Source: Adiantum capillus-veneris (taxonomy: Eukaryota > Streptophyta > Polypodiopsida > Polypodiales > Pteridaceae). Taken from it: DNA of 64,000 nucleotides. Location: NCBI GenBank assembly GCA_014529385.2, contig CM043968.1, forward strand, positions 24,180,513-24,244,512, in the 5' to 3' direction. Shown piece after piece: positions 21,182-32,499 of the stretch. A program made the translations under genes and the position numbers. Below the pieces are notes generated by a model. It worked only from the letters and a program-made list of their open reading frames with translations, was not told the origin of the DNA and searched no databases. Position 1 is the first letter of the stretch. Each line of letters opens with the position of its first letter.

Positions 21182-21408
21182 TGTTGAAATTAGGGTTGCA
21201 GAGAAACGCGCACAGCTTGGAGAAGACGAAGCAAGCTCAAGACATGCGATAGAGAGTGTGTTACTTAGTGTGCAATGGAAAGATTGATAGCCCTAGAGTG
21301 ATGGGCGTATATGCAATGCTCAGGGGAAAAAACCTCCTAAAGAGGAAAAAAATGCCCCGGTGGTCCTAGCGTGTTCACACACATCACTACCACATGTATG
21401 TGGTAACA
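21182..21408 (-). repeat. copia 5' LTR
   Basis: 227 bp matching 16054-16271. It begins TG and ends CA (TGTTGAAATT ... TGGTAACA on the plus strand) and is followed by AGCAA, the second copy of the target duplication. Confidence 0.93.
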
Positions 21409-21609
21409 AGCAACACAACCACTCAACCAACAACATCGGAAACCATGATCATGGCATACTTCTAGTATCGTTGCAAGAGACTGTAAACAAACAAGGTGAA
21501 GACTTACAGGCACTTGCAATGGAGAATGGCACGCTAAGGGTTCTTGTGGGGTTGAGAATGAGAATCTCAAGAGGACACTTGAGATGCAAACAACACGTTT
21601 GATATAACT

Positions 21610-24460
21610 TGAAGAGGAAGTCAAGGAATGTAAATGCTCTCTTGTGGACTTGAATGCTTTGAAGGAGCGACATGAAACAAAGAGGGCAAGGAGGGGTAGC
21701 ATGTATGGTTAAGAAAGGATTGGAATATTTTGTATCAATTGTGAAAGATGACAAGTACAAACGTTATGTATGGCTGAAAATTATGACACCAAAAAGAGCA
21801 CCCATTTTTGTAGCCAGTTGTTGCTACATTCCTCATCATGATTCCCCCTTTTACGATTGCATGGATAGAGATCAGCTATTTTTTGATTTAGAAGAGGACA
21901 TTGCTTATTTCAAAGGCGAAGGTGATGTTATTGTATTTGGGGATATGAATGTTCACACAAAAACATTGCAACATGATACTCAACAATTTGATATGCCGTA
22001 CATTTCAAGGGAGTTGAAGGAAGTTCACTTGTATGATCGTACTTCAATGGATGAGAAAGAGCTGGATCACTATGGAAAGTTACTTTTACACATGTGTACT
22101 AGCACGGGTATGCTCATTTCCAATGGTGTATGTTTGTGGAGTGGAACCAATGGATTTACATGTAGAAAACATAATGGGGATAGTGTGATTGACCATATGC
22201 TACTCTCCTAAGCCATCATGTATCGCATAAAGAGTTTTATGTTTGGCCAATGGACCCCGAAATCAAACCTCGGACCTTATGTATTGACCTTGCACGTGGA
22301 GAAGCAACTAAGCATAATAATCTCAGCCAAAGGGAAGAGAAGTTATCACTACGTATGGATTTCAAACGAGCACCAATGTACATTGAAATGGTTGAGCAAA
22401 CGTTATGGATGACAAAACTTCAATATGACACACCATTGAAAACTAAATGGGAAGCTTTCAAGAAAGTTATTTTCTTGTGCCTAAGAATGCTTTGTCATAA
22501 AGAATCTCCATGGTATCAACAAAGATATATCACGCAAAATATGGTTTGATAAAGAATGTCAAGATGCTCAAAAGTCCTTTTGATAAAGCTTGATGTAACT
22601 ATGGATAAAAGCAACTATCAAAGTCCTTTGCATACATACAAAGCATTGATTGAAAAGAAGAGAAGAAGATGGGAAGTAAAGCAACAACTTTTTAAGTCCA
22701 AGAAAAGGCATGCAGTGCATGTGGAAGATTTTGGAGAAACTTGAAGGGCAAGCAGGTTGAGAATTTTGGTAACTTGAGTCTTGTGGATATGTACACACAT
22801 TGTAGGCAATTATATGAGCAACTAAATGCTGAAAAAATGTCATTTTATGGATCACTCCCATGTATGCCCTTTTTTTAAAAAACTATTGAGGATGTATGCG
22901 ATGTGCTTGAAAAGTTGGCCACTCGCAAAGCGGGAGATCTTCAAGGTGTCAAACCGGAGATGATCAAATGGAAGGAGATTTTACACATGAGTGGATGTGT
23001 GATATGTTCAACCTTGCACTTCAACATGGTATGCCTTATGATTGGAGTACTAACTTGGTCAAGCCTTTGCATAAAGGAAGGGATGTAAAGAATGTAAACA
23101 ACTACTGGACTATAATGGTTGGAGATGAAATTGAGTGATTGGGTTGAAGAGAATGACAAGCGTGCAAAAGGACAAGCGGTTTTTCATCGATACCATAGCA
23201 CCATTGATCATCTTGTGACTCTTCATGTTTAAGAAATCTTTTGATATGATTCCACGTAACAATTTGTGGAAAAGAATGGAAGAACTCCAAGTGCCAAGTG
23301 AGTTTATGCTTGCGGTTTCTCGAATCTATGAGAAGTTGATGTGTCAATTGTGCATGGAAAGAGGAGTTTCAATTTTTTTTTAAAAGCACTATTGGGGTTA
23401 AACAAGAATGTCCATTGTCACCAACTCTCTTTGGTCTATGCATCGATCAATTGGAACAAATGGTACTTGACTTTATGCAAGAAGAAGGCATTGAAGAGGT
23501 CAGTATTTGCACTGCGATAATCATGCTTTTATTGTATGCGGATGATGTAGTGCTTCTAGCACACACTTTAGAAGATGCACAAAAGCTTATGGTTTTCCTT
23601 GAGAACTTTTGCATCGTGGGCTGACTGTGAATGAATCCAAAACAAAGGTTATGCTTGTGAAAACCAACCATAAGGAGAAGCCATGCATTGTGTACAACAA
23701 TGAGACACTTGAAGTTGTTGAGAGCTTTAAGTACCTTGGCCTTGAGGTTCCGTCCAATCACAAGTGGCATGAATGTGCTATGCATCGTTTGGAAGTGAGA
23801 AGAGAGCATATTATGCATTTGAGAACATGTGTAATGCAAAAGACATCAAGTGTTGGAGAATGTCTAAAAGCGTTTTCTTACAAGCTTTCTCCAAGTTTAT
23901 ACACAAACACTATATATGCTCCTACTTCTTGAGTCGGGATATCTTCCAATTGAGGTTATGGACATGGAAAGGATTGAGGAGTACATGATAAAGATGCATC
24001 AAAACCCCTCACATCGACTTCCTACAATTGCATGGGAAGCAAGCACAAAAGTTCAAAAGATGCATAAAAGCAAGATCCTGAGCACACAATGGATGCAAGA
24101 CATGAAGAAGTGGTTTGGGAGATGGGATGCATTACACTTGCTACTTGATGCTTCAATTGACTCCCAAGCGAATGAAGCTTTTCTACAGCACCAATGTATT
24201 ATGGCTTGGGAGAAATCCGGTGGATCACGCTTCATACATTACACCACCCATATTGCCCCCAACTACAAAACCATGTTCTTCGCTGAAAGAGGAAACCGTA
24301 TTCACACTTACATGCTTGAGCTTATCCCCTTATTGGTGATACGCACTATCGCAGCCATTCGGCTTAGCTCCTATTCCCTTCGATGCGAGACAGGGCGTTG
24401 GGGCAATGGAGAAGAGTCAAATCAACTGTGCACATTATGCTCACTGCAAGTTTGAGAGTC
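21610..24460 (+). pseudogene. LINE ORF2: endonuclease, reverse transcriptase, C-terminal knuckle
   Basis: The endonuclease part 21672-22211 shows GGVACMVKKGLEYFV, IVFGDMNVHT (GDxN catalytic block) and GDSVIDHMLLS (the final SVIDH His motif). Its first ~100 residues, with the NxNG and ETH motifs, are missing. Reverse transcriptase fragments follow from about 22900: SPTLFGLCIDQLEQMV and MLLLYADDVVLLAHTLEDAQ (YADD catalytic pair intact), then LTVNESKTKVM and FKYLGLEVPSNHKW. The end (23916-24455) has RLSSYSLRCETGRWGNGEES and CTLCSLQV, then after a stop ESEYH, the usual LINE C-terminal knuckle. Several frameshifts and stops. Confidence 0.85.
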
Positions 24461-24712
24461 TGAGTACCACACATTACTAGAGTACGTGCTCAGCTTTTGG
24501 TCACATCGGAACTTGCTTCTGTCACATTTTCAGCCATGACATAGACCTACATACTTTCCTCTCCCAGCCACAGTGTGGGCTCTCCATTGCGACTCTCATC
24601 ACCATAATTTTGGAGCATCAAGAGTCACTCATCAGCCATCCACATACTACATCACATGTAACTTTGGTCCCATAGGTCATATTTGACCTTCGAGGACGAT
24701 AATAAAATATTT

Positions 24713-24789
24713 TTATCTATCTATCTATCTCTCTCTTCCATTCCTCTCCCCCAATGGGAACTTCCCCCCCCCCCCTCCCCCCCCCCCCC

Positions 24790-24852
<63 letters not shown>

Positions 24853-24888
24853 ACTCTCTTCCCATCCCCCTCCCCCAATGGGAACCTC

Positions 24889-24931
<43 letters not shown>

Positions 24932-25044
24932 AGAGAGAGAGAGAGAGAGAGAGAGACGAGGTTCCCATTGGGGGAGGGGGATGGGAAGAGAGTCTCTGAG
25001 ACTCTGAGACTCTCTTCCCATCCCCCTCCCCCAATGGGAACCTC

Positions 25045-25130
<86 letters not shown>
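24713..25130. repeat. palindromic microsatellite cluster
   Basis: After the (ATCT)n tail come C runs (24765-24800), (CT)n, then the block TCTCTTCCCATCCCCCTCCC CCAATGGGAACCTCGTCTC three times in plus, minus, plus orientation (about 24852-24890, 24956-24995, 25012-25050), separated by (CT)n and (GA)n tracts. Adjacent opposite copies form near-perfect inverted repeats. A further relic (CTCCCCCAATGGGAACTTCC) is at 24746. Open frames here are low complexity on both strands. Confidence 0.85.
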
Positions 25131-25131
<1 letters not shown>

Positions 25132-25590
25132 GGACAGGGACTGGGGACAGACGATGGGACCGGGCTTTTGCGGGGGTTGGGGTGAGGACAGGGGGCGACC
25201 ACGTGGCCTGTAGGTGCGCCGCAGTCCACACGGACATTCGCATGGATTATGGTACGCAACAAACCATGCAACACACGGGCCAGGAGGCCATCGTCCACGT
25301 GGCAATCCACATGAAGTTCCATGTGGGCGACGACTCCCCTTGCCCCGTTTTGCCCCGTGTCCGTGACCTCGGGACAATTCAAAAACCTTGGAGCAAGACC
25401 TTGACCTGCTGCCCCCCTTGACCACTTGCTCACGCTGCTCCAACTCGCCCTCCATCCCACCGCGTAGCTCCATCCCTCCTTGGCCCGCGACGCCTCCTTG
25501 ACTGTCTACGTGCTGCGCCCTTGATCCCCTGCACGCCCGCACCGTCTCCCCCCCCGCTCCCCCCCCCCCCCCCTCTCCCTTCCTTTTTTG
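25130..25590. other. GC-rich stretch without recognised gene
   Basis: Noticeably GC-richer than its surroundings. The minus-strand frame 25460-25086 (SKWSRGAAGQGLAPRFLNCP ...) has no known motif. It ends in C runs at about 25551-25573. Confidence 0.4.
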
Positions 25591-25848
25591 CCTGTAAAAT
25601 CTCACTCTCTCTTTTTTTTTTTTCCACACTCCTACTCTTTTCTAAGCGTTACTATCTCTATCTTTTTATTAGTGATCTCTATCTCTTTGAAAAGAAAATC
25701 TTTTTTATTTCATTACCTCACACCTTTCCAAACCTCTCCTTCCACTCTCTCTTCTCTTAAACCTTCTCCCCACACCTTAAAACATGTTCTCTTACTTTCA
25801 CCTTTCATCTTTTCTTTAGAGGCATAAGCACCCTAATTAACAAACAAA

Positions 25849-27070
25849 ATGCCAATTTTAACAAGAAAGCAGTCCAAAGACGTGAACCTCCAAGAAGAAA
25901 TGACGATTCAAACCACCTAAGAAGAAATTCCTCTACACACCACTCAAGAGAGCGGTTTTGTGGTTTGAGTGTCCGTTTTGACGATGATGCAAGTGCTGTC
26001 TTTGACAGTGCAGTCACATCGACGACCATCCTTGCAAAAAATACGGGTAATGATCCTCTTACCAATTTCTTTGGATCCATGGTTGATAGCTACATCTCAT
26101 TGGGTTGGATTGATACACATGTTGTGTCATACAACCACTTGTTGCCTCGCATCTCCCTTTGTCATTTTTTTGGCCAACCCGGCCATTAGAATGAATGATG
26201 ATTGTGTGACAGAACTAACGACCTCTATAGCCAAAAGAGGTTACCAGCCCACGATGGCTCGCTTCATTGTGTTCAAAGCTTTTTTCAGACAAGATCATAT
26301 ACCATTCGATAGGTGAGACACTTAAATTGCTGGTCATGTTCACACATAAAATTGAAGGTCTTTCAGTGATTCCACTATATGATCGTCAAGCAGGAGATGG
26401 GGCACCTGACAACGATGGGTTCACGTTTGATAGTGACATGATCCCAGAGCCACTACAGGACTTGCCATTGAAGTTATATGTCCTTGGAGCACCATTTCAG
26501 CGTGGAGTGGAGAAGAGCGAGTTCTTTGCTTGGTAAGTCGAGGAGGACACTTTTATGCTCGATTTTGGCCATTGAACTAGTCCACTAATGTGCCATTGAA
26601 ATGTCTGCTAATGTTTGTGCTTTTGTAAACATGTGGTTGTTGGGTACCTTCACAAAGATTGGGGATGCAGTTTTGGATATTTTGGTGGCTTAGCAATGGA
26701 GTGCAAACGTCTACTAAGACATTGCATCAACATTGATCGCGACAAGAGATTGTTGTTGGCATGTATTCAACCGCAACAGCAGCTTCCTAGTGGTCTAGAA
26801 TTGATTCTTCATGTGGGCAAGGTATCACGTAGAGCACAATCACAACCAACCCCATCTCCTTTAAGACGTCGCCAAGAGTCGGTTGTGCCATCTGATCCTC
26901 CTCCACGTAGACCTTCAACCATAGTTCTAGGTTGGCCAAGCTATGGTCAACCGCTCTATCGGCCACTATTTCCCACACTGTCCATGGGGGGCCCCACCTG
27001 CACACGTCCCAATAGCGCAACCCCTATAGGATTTGCGGCCACTGGGCACCTAAATTCTGACTTGTGTTGA
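25849..27070 (+). pseudogene. unknown gene remnant with methyltransferase-like C-terminal motif
   Basis: Begins MPILTRKQSKDVNLQEEM. Successive frames give DDDASAVFDSAVTSTTILAK, RGYQPTMARFIVFKAFFRQD, then KLLVMFTHKIEGLSVIPLYD and PLQDLPLKLYVLGAPFQRGV ending at a possible donor GGTAAGTC (26532). A last frame (26615-27070) reads WGCSFGYFGGLAMECKRLLR followed by HCINIDRDKRLLLA, then a Pro/Ser/Arg-rich tail (TPSPLRRRQESVVPSDPPPR). The GxxxxYFGGLAxECKRLxRxCIxIDxDxR order resembles the SAM-binding end of amino-methyltransferases, where an FxGxG loop is followed by an acidic strand end. No SPPY/DPPY catalytic motif was found. Function not assigned; stops and shifts make it a likely pseudogene. Confidence 0.35.
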
Positions 27071-27420
27071 TTACTTCATTTTCACTTATTCTCTATGTAA
27101 TGACACACCAAAACATACAGGTTGTTCATAATATGTTTTAATTTTCACCAAATGTGCTATGTGTTTGCCACTATGTTTTTGTTTTGTTTTTGTAACTATG
27201 TTTAACTTTTGAAGGCAAGTCAATCGATGGTGGTTAATCTTTTAATGAGATTTTTTTTCTTTGTAATATTTTAAGCGAAAATATTACGGAGGACATGGTG
27301 CAAATGACCTTTGAAGTAAAGACGATTGGGTTTTTTTTTAATAAATAGCCAAAAGAACACTAATTAAGTATCTATTTTCTAAAGTTATTTCTTTACTTTT
27401 CTCTCATTCACATATTTACC
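27071..27420. other. AT-rich stretch, no gene seen
   Basis: T-rich non-coding sequence between two gene remnants. Nothing recognised. Confidence 0.5.
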
Positions 27421-27912
27421 ATGCCTAGGGAAAATCACGAACAATGCAATCAGCGTGTTCAACCCCCTCCCCATGTTGACCCCATCAACAATGTACATGC
27501 CAATTACATTCTCAACACTGTATATGCTATGAATGCTGTATATATGCACAACACAGAGTGCACACAACTACACAGATGCTCTCCGTGCAGCCAAGGAGGC
27601 CACAACCTCACTATTCAATGCCATGCAAAACTTTGATTTCAATGCACATTCAACCGAAGGGGATATTGACCAAGTTGATGCAGTAGCCAACAATGCAAAT
27701 AGGATTTGGAAGAAACATGGTTTCACACCCCACAGGAGTGTGTATCCTTCAAACGACATGTGGAGGCTTGGGTAGGAGTGTGGATGGCATACATTGTTGT
27801 GCAAGGGATAGCCAATGAAGCTAACAACAACAACAACAACAACAACAACAACTATGTCTCACCTTTCCTCGCTAATGTTAGAGAAATAATTAAGGCCTTG
27901 ACACCATATTAG
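27421..27912 (+). pseudogene. unknown short ORFs with (AAC)n tract
   Basis: MPRENHEQCNQRVQPPPHVD in one frame is followed by DALRAAKEATTSLFNAMQNF and DIDQVDAVANNANRIWKKHG in the next. An (AAC)n tract (27822-27851) encodes poly-Asn in a third. The frames join at shifts rather than at splice sites. No family recognised. Confidence 0.35.
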
Positions 27913-28329
27913 CATATTGTACTGTTTTTTCCGTATCTACCTTATTGTAGTTGTTGATATAAGCTGTGTACTCTAAACCGTTTTAATAACAATTTGTAGT
28001 TTTTTCATTGCAGTCTTTAAATGTTGTTCAAAATCAAATCTCATTATTATGGAGTGTTAACCGTTGAAAATAATTTGTTGCGAACGTTTTTGTGCATGTG
28101 TCATTGTCCGATTGACGGCTTATCGTGTTGCACGGTGTATAGCATGGTGTTTGAAAAGAGTGTGTGTGCTCTGCTATGGGTATATTTTTTATGTTTGTAT
28201 ACAAATGTGCATGTGTATGAGTGCTCACAAGTGTGACAAAATAGAAGGACACTTATCACATTCGTGGTTAACCTTGTTGCCCAACATATATCACGACATT
28301 TGAGAAGATAAGTCGCATGTATGAGTGAG

Positions 28330-28354
28330 AGAGAGAGATTTATAGATTATGAAC

Positions 28355-28428
<74 letters not shown>

Positions 28429-28536
28429 CAGATGATGATGGAGAAGAAGAAGCTTGGGTGGTATAATGATAGAACCATTTATCACTTTTTTCAACACACA
28501 TACAACCATTGGGAAAGCGCACACACACACCTGGGT

Positions 28537-28614
<78 letters not shown>

Positions 28615-28740
28615 CCGATGAAGGATCAAGAGAGAGAATAAAGTTGAGAAGGAAGAAAGGATCTTCTTGAAAATTGCCTCGTCGGATTCCAAAAAAGCGC
28701 TTGTTGAAAAATGCTCGCCAAAAAATTATGTCCATTGATT
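28330..28740. repeat. two (GA)n tracts and shared distal motif
   Basis: (GA)n at about 28360-28426 and 28541-28612, followed by GGATCAAGAGAGAGAATAAA ... GCCTCGTCGGATTCCAAAA ... CTCGCCAAAAAATTATG, the block also found at 6976-7080 and inverted at 45255-45315. Confidence 0.8.
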
Positions 28741-28751
28741 ACATGTTTCTT

Positions 28752-29240
28752 CTATAGCATCCTTTGTATCGTGAAGCTAAAAAAACATGCACTTACTTCA
28801 AAAACGGCCTCTTCAAAAGTCTGCCAATTATCCTTGTATGCTTTGAATAGCCCTCGCATGTACTCATATAGATCTGGACTTACCATCTCCTGAAACGCTA
28901 TAATCATAGGATCATCAAGTACATCTCTGAGTCGCATCTTGAACTTGAAAAAAGAAAGATATTCCTTTGCATTCTTCCCATAAAAAACACCCTTTGTAGC
29001 ATATACGCGGTCAAGTGATGCTCCCACCCCTTCTCCTATTCTTTTTATGTCGACTCTTCTTCATTGATCGATAATTTATCAATTATCTGCATAAGCTTTG
29101 CAAAATCTGGAGTCTATTGTATTTCTTTAAAGAAGTGCACCGCTTTTTGTGCTACAAAACCTTTTGTATCCCTCCTTGCTGCTCCAACTTCACTCTCTCA
29201 CCCCGGTCAATTTCACGTCGGGTTCACCAAAAATATCGGA
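28752..29240 (-). pseudogene. possible Ty3 gag-like remnant and leader
   Basis: Minus-strand frame 29027-28752 reads KNAKEYLSFFKFKMRLRDVL then DDPMIIAFQEMVSPDLYEYM, which has the spacing and character of a retrotransposon capsid N-terminal region but lacks a diagnostic motif. Upstream on the minus strand is TTTTTGGTGAACCCGACGTG, which resembles an LTR end plus primer-binding region. No LTR pair or pol was found, so this is only a suggestion. Confidence 0.3.
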
Positions 29241-30374
29241 GTGCGCCATTCTCCAGGGTCGACCGAGAAAGCGTTGGCTTCTGGTTGTGAGAGAGTTGAG
29301 AGAGATAGAGGCAGCAAGATGGAAACAATGATAAAATTGCAACACGGATTTACCCAAACACTAAATTCATTCAATTTTCCAATTTATTATACAAAGTACG
29401 ATCAAAATGGACCCTCGACAATTACTAAAAACTATTAAAAAACACCTCTCCTCGAGGCTAACGAGACCCCATAAAGTGTATTATACTAACAAGCTTTAAT
29501 ATATCGCAGCTTACCACCATGGCATGGGTAACCCTAGACCAATCGTCCGAGTCTTGTTTATTTCCAAGCAGACAGATCGTCACTTTACTTTCTTGAATGA
29601 TCTCTGAGAAGCTCGCCACAACAAGGTCTCTTTCAAATACCTGGCGGTACCTCATTGCCATTTATGGCGGAAAAAGAAGTATCTGACAAATTGGGTGCAA
29701 ATAATAAGAGCAGGACTTCTCATCTATTTGCCACGAAGGAGCTGATCTGCCATGTCTTTTGAACCCACTTGAAGATCTTCCCTACCAACTTCCTGATCGC
29801 CTGGCATTCCATGAATAGGCGATCAAATCTTCTCTAGCCATCCTGCGACCTGAGCGTCGATCAAACCCAATACCTCTTTCCTCAATCTTAACTCATGTTG
29901 GCAAAGCACCCACATCACCTTCCAAAAGAATATCTTCATATTCTAAATATTCTTTTAGAAAGTACAACCCCCCCTCGACAACGCTAGTGGGGGGCTCCTC
30001 TCTCAAAATAAAAGGGAGGTCCTTTCTTGTCCTCCTTCGTGTGCACATGCTTGTGTAAGGCCTCCATAAATTACCAAAAATATCAACAAAGGTTGTTAGA
30101 TGTAGCACCTCCATCCGTCCGCACAACAATTGTGCACCACCAAGGTAGCCGCTTGCACTTAAGCAACCATAAATCCAAGAAAAACTCGTAGTCTCTTCAT
30201 TTTAGATCCGAATCATGTGCAATAAAGTCCAGCCAAGTGCGGAACTCTTCGCAATCGTCAAAATGCCAAAGTCAACCCGCAAATCAAATCAAACCATCAA
30301 ACATTGCACCCTTTTCAAATCCATTACTCGTTTAACCATATTGGCCCCGTTTGAGATCATAAAATTTTGGCATG
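29241..30374 (-). other. unrecognised region left of CACTA copy B
   Basis: Short minus-strand frames (29661-29458 and 30129-29893) without known motifs. Across the CACTA insertion (bases before 30375 joined to bases after 38127) the minus-strand frame MLKSWESLSGS can be read on into QNFMISNGANMVKRVMDLKR, so the element may have landed in an older coding remnant. Confidence 0.35.
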
Positions 30375-30505
30375 CACTACAAGAGGCTATTCATATTAGC
30401 GACGCTCACACAGCAACGCTCAAAAAAAAAATTTCCCGGCGTCGCTATGAGCGTCGCAACTTTCTTTGTAAATTTGCGACGCTCATAGCGACGCCGGCTT
30501 GGCTA
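30375..30505 (+). repeat. CACTA copy B 5' TIR and subterminal repeats
   Basis: CACTACAAGAGG at the terminus, then GCGACGCTCA, GCGTCGCTATGAGCGTCGC and GCGACGCTCATAGCGACGCC in both orientations. Just inside (about 30530-30555) is a near-palindrome around GATCTCAGATCTGAG. Confidence 0.88.
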
Positions 30506-30589
30506 AAAAAATAATCGAGCGCGCCCAAAAACTCTGATCTCAGATCTGAGTTTTTCGGCGCCCTCAAGCAAGGAGCAGGTAACGCTCTC

Positions 30590-30617
30590 CCTCTCTCTCT
30601 CTCTCTCTCTTTCTTCT

Positions 30618-30693
<76 letters not shown>

Positions 30694-30809
30694 AGAGGAA
30701 AGAGAGCCAGGTATGCTCCTTCCCTCTCCTCATTCTCATGTTCCCTTCCCCTCTTTCTCTCTCCCTCTCTCTCTCTCTCACACACACACATACACACACA
30801 CATAGTGTT

Positions 30810-30853
<44 letters not shown>

Positions 30854-31085
30854 AACAAAAACAAAAACGCACACACAAATACATAAACAAAGAATGCACA
30901 CACACATTGAAAGAGGAAAAGAGAGAGAGAGTATGTATAAACAAAAAACGCACGCATTGAGAGAGGAAAAGAGAGAGAGAACATGCATAAACAAAAAACG
31001 TACACATTGAGAGAGGAAAAGAGAGAAAAAACATGCATACGATCCAAAAAAACGCACACACATTGAGAGAGAAAGAGAGACAAAC
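30590..31085. repeat. microsatellites and 50-bp tandem repeats of CACTA copy B
   Basis: (CT)n, a (CA)n tract of about 70 bp (30619-30689), further (CT)n and (GA)n, then the reverse-oriented counterpart of the 50-bp repeats seen in copy A (ACACATTGAGAGAGGAAAAG every 50-60 bp). Long open frames on both strands are periodicity artefacts. Confidence 0.85.
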
Positions 31086-31936
31086 TAATTTAACGTCGTA
31101 GGAAACTAATTAAAATTAAAAGACCTAAAGATCTAGTCGACGAGGAGTTGAACTCAAGACCTATTATTCAAGAGGGAAATGGCATAATCAATCTATCATA
31201 CTTGGCATGGGTGATAGAAAGGTTATACCATTTATCTCTTTTTATTGGCACACACATCCACACGATCACACACACAAGAAGAAGAGAGTTATAACGTCGT
31301 AGGAAACTATCTTAAAAGACGTTAAAGATTAGGTTATATGTAGACTTACATTAAATTAAATTTAGGTTTATTTTTAACTAGATTTACGTTTATTTACGCT
31401 AGATTTAGATTTACGTTATATTAGATTAGATTTAGGTCTCCATAGACTGCGATGCCTTCATGAAGCGGGTGAAGAAAGCCCTCAATGGAATATAGGGTAT
31501 TGCTGTCTTCACTCATGGTGGGCTCCGTCGATCCAAAAGTACTGGTGAAATGTCTTCAGAAGATAGGGAAGAAGGTGGATCTTCAGGGCGGCAAGAGTCA
31601 CTACATCCCCGACACAATGACCATCTAGACAACCTCTAGTCATTCAACAGCAACTTCAAAGTTAGTAACAAGAGCAAGAACGGTCTAAAGGGCCAATTGC
31701 TGTCGTCAGATGTGGATGGAGATGAGGCAGCGTCACCGCCGGAAGTTAACTCTCACATTTTTAGTGATGAGAATGCCAACTCTTGCCGAGTTATGTGAAA
31801 AATTATGTGTTAAATCAGTTTTAAGGTTCTTATAATCCCTGTTAGTTTAGTTCTTTGTTTTTAATATAACATAATTTACGTTAGATTTAGATTTATGTTA
31901 TATTAGATTAGACTTAGGTTTATTTAGGTTTACCCC

Positions 31937-31969
<33 letters not shown>

Positions 31970-32385
31970 GAAGAAGAGAGTTTTAACGTCGTAGGAAACT
32001 ATCCCAAAAGACGTTAAAGATTAGGTTAGATGTAGACTTACGTTAAATTAGATTTAGGTTTATTTTTAGTTAGATTTACGTTTATTTACGTTAGATCGAG
32101 TCCACGCAAGAATTACTTACGGTTTAGGGTTTAGAGTTAGACGAACAGTGAAAAGATCTACTGTGAAAATATGTTAAGATGCTGTGAAGTGCTACAGCTA
32201 GAGAAGAGGCAAAGGGGTTTTGTTCACTACATGCAGTATCATGTAGACGTGGGTGTGTAGATTTCTTGTACCCACAAATATAGATATTGACCAATAAAGA
32301 CGAGATTATAACCCGGTGGTTCTGATCTCCTTGCACCTCTAGACCGAGGTGTGCGGGGATTGGACATGACTAGAGAATGTGAGGT

Positions 32386-32437
<52 letters not shown>

Positions 32438-32499
32438 GACGAAGAATGCAAATAGAATATTAAATTTGTTGTCCAGGTTATAAGTTTTTTATCCTCATT
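31085..32499 (+). other. CACTA copy B 5' region with HMA-like capture and leader
   Basis: No intact gene. AT-rich spacer with recurring AGATTTACGTTTATTTACG phrases surrounds the HMA-like fragment. Nearer TNP2 are a (CA)n tract (31937-31967) and a (GA)n tract (32389-32434). The stretch before 32500 is the presumed promoter and leader of TNP2. Confidence 0.6.
31441..31797 (+). pseudogene. captured HMA domain gene fragment in CACTA copy B
   Basis: The frame at 31448 reads CDAFMKRVKKALNGI then TAG. The frame starting ATG at 31515 reads MVGSVDPKVLVKCLQKIGKK and VDLQGGKSHYIPD, then shifts by a 2-bp insertion relative to copy A and stops. It matches copy A (3830-4178 minus) closely, including the inner stop, but the residue replacing the second metal-loop Cys is Phe here and Tyr in copy A. 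The insertion point is preceded by GGTCTCCATAG, which could be the remains of a splice acceptor of the source gene. No selection for coding is evident. Confidence 0.55.

Larger units (their letters stand above)
16054..21408 (-). mobile_element. Ty1/copia retrotransposon, internally deleted
   Basis: Two LTRs of about 218 and 227 bp beginning TG and ending CA are flanked by the 5-bp target duplication AGCAA (16049-16053 and 21409-21413). Adjacent to the right-hand 5' LTR the minus strand reads TGGTATCAAAGCAGG, one mismatch from the common initiator-Met tRNA primer site. Beside the left-hand 3' LTR is a purine tract (AGGGGGGA). Gene order gag, protease, integrase, RT, RNase H is that of Ty1/copia. 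Most of the RT N-terminal region is missing, frameshifts are present, and a TTAA-flanked element sits in gag. Non-autonomous. Confidence 0.95.
15740..24735 (+). mobile_element. LINE (non-LTR retrotransposon), interrupted by a copia element
   Basis: The left part (about 15740-16053) carries a leader and the start of an ORF at 15959 (MSSGTRKGYSSSTRY). The remainder resumes at 21409 after the copia insertion. Downstream are an endonuclease domain, reverse transcriptase with YADD, and a C-terminal CTLC...ESEYH zinc-knuckle-like end. The 3' end is GACCTTCGAGGACGATAATA followed by AAATATTTTT and an (ATCT)n tail at about 24713-24731. A simple-repeat tail rather than poly(A) occurs in several plant and algal LINE lineages. 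The left boundary is uncertain. Confidence 0.8.

Noticed and set aside
24717-25629. 302-codon minus-strand ORF
   Set aside because: Mostly RE/LS dipeptide repeats from GA/CT tracts and the palindromic cluster; not coding.
26546-26565. Second copy of the TTAA element end (GGACACTTTTATG)
   Set aside because: Only about 13 bp match and no CACTAGG terminus or TTAA lies nearby; likely chance.
30503-31083. Long minus-strand ORFs rich in Cys-Val and Arg-Glu
   Set aside because: Translation of (CA)n/(CT)n microsatellites in CACTA copy B.
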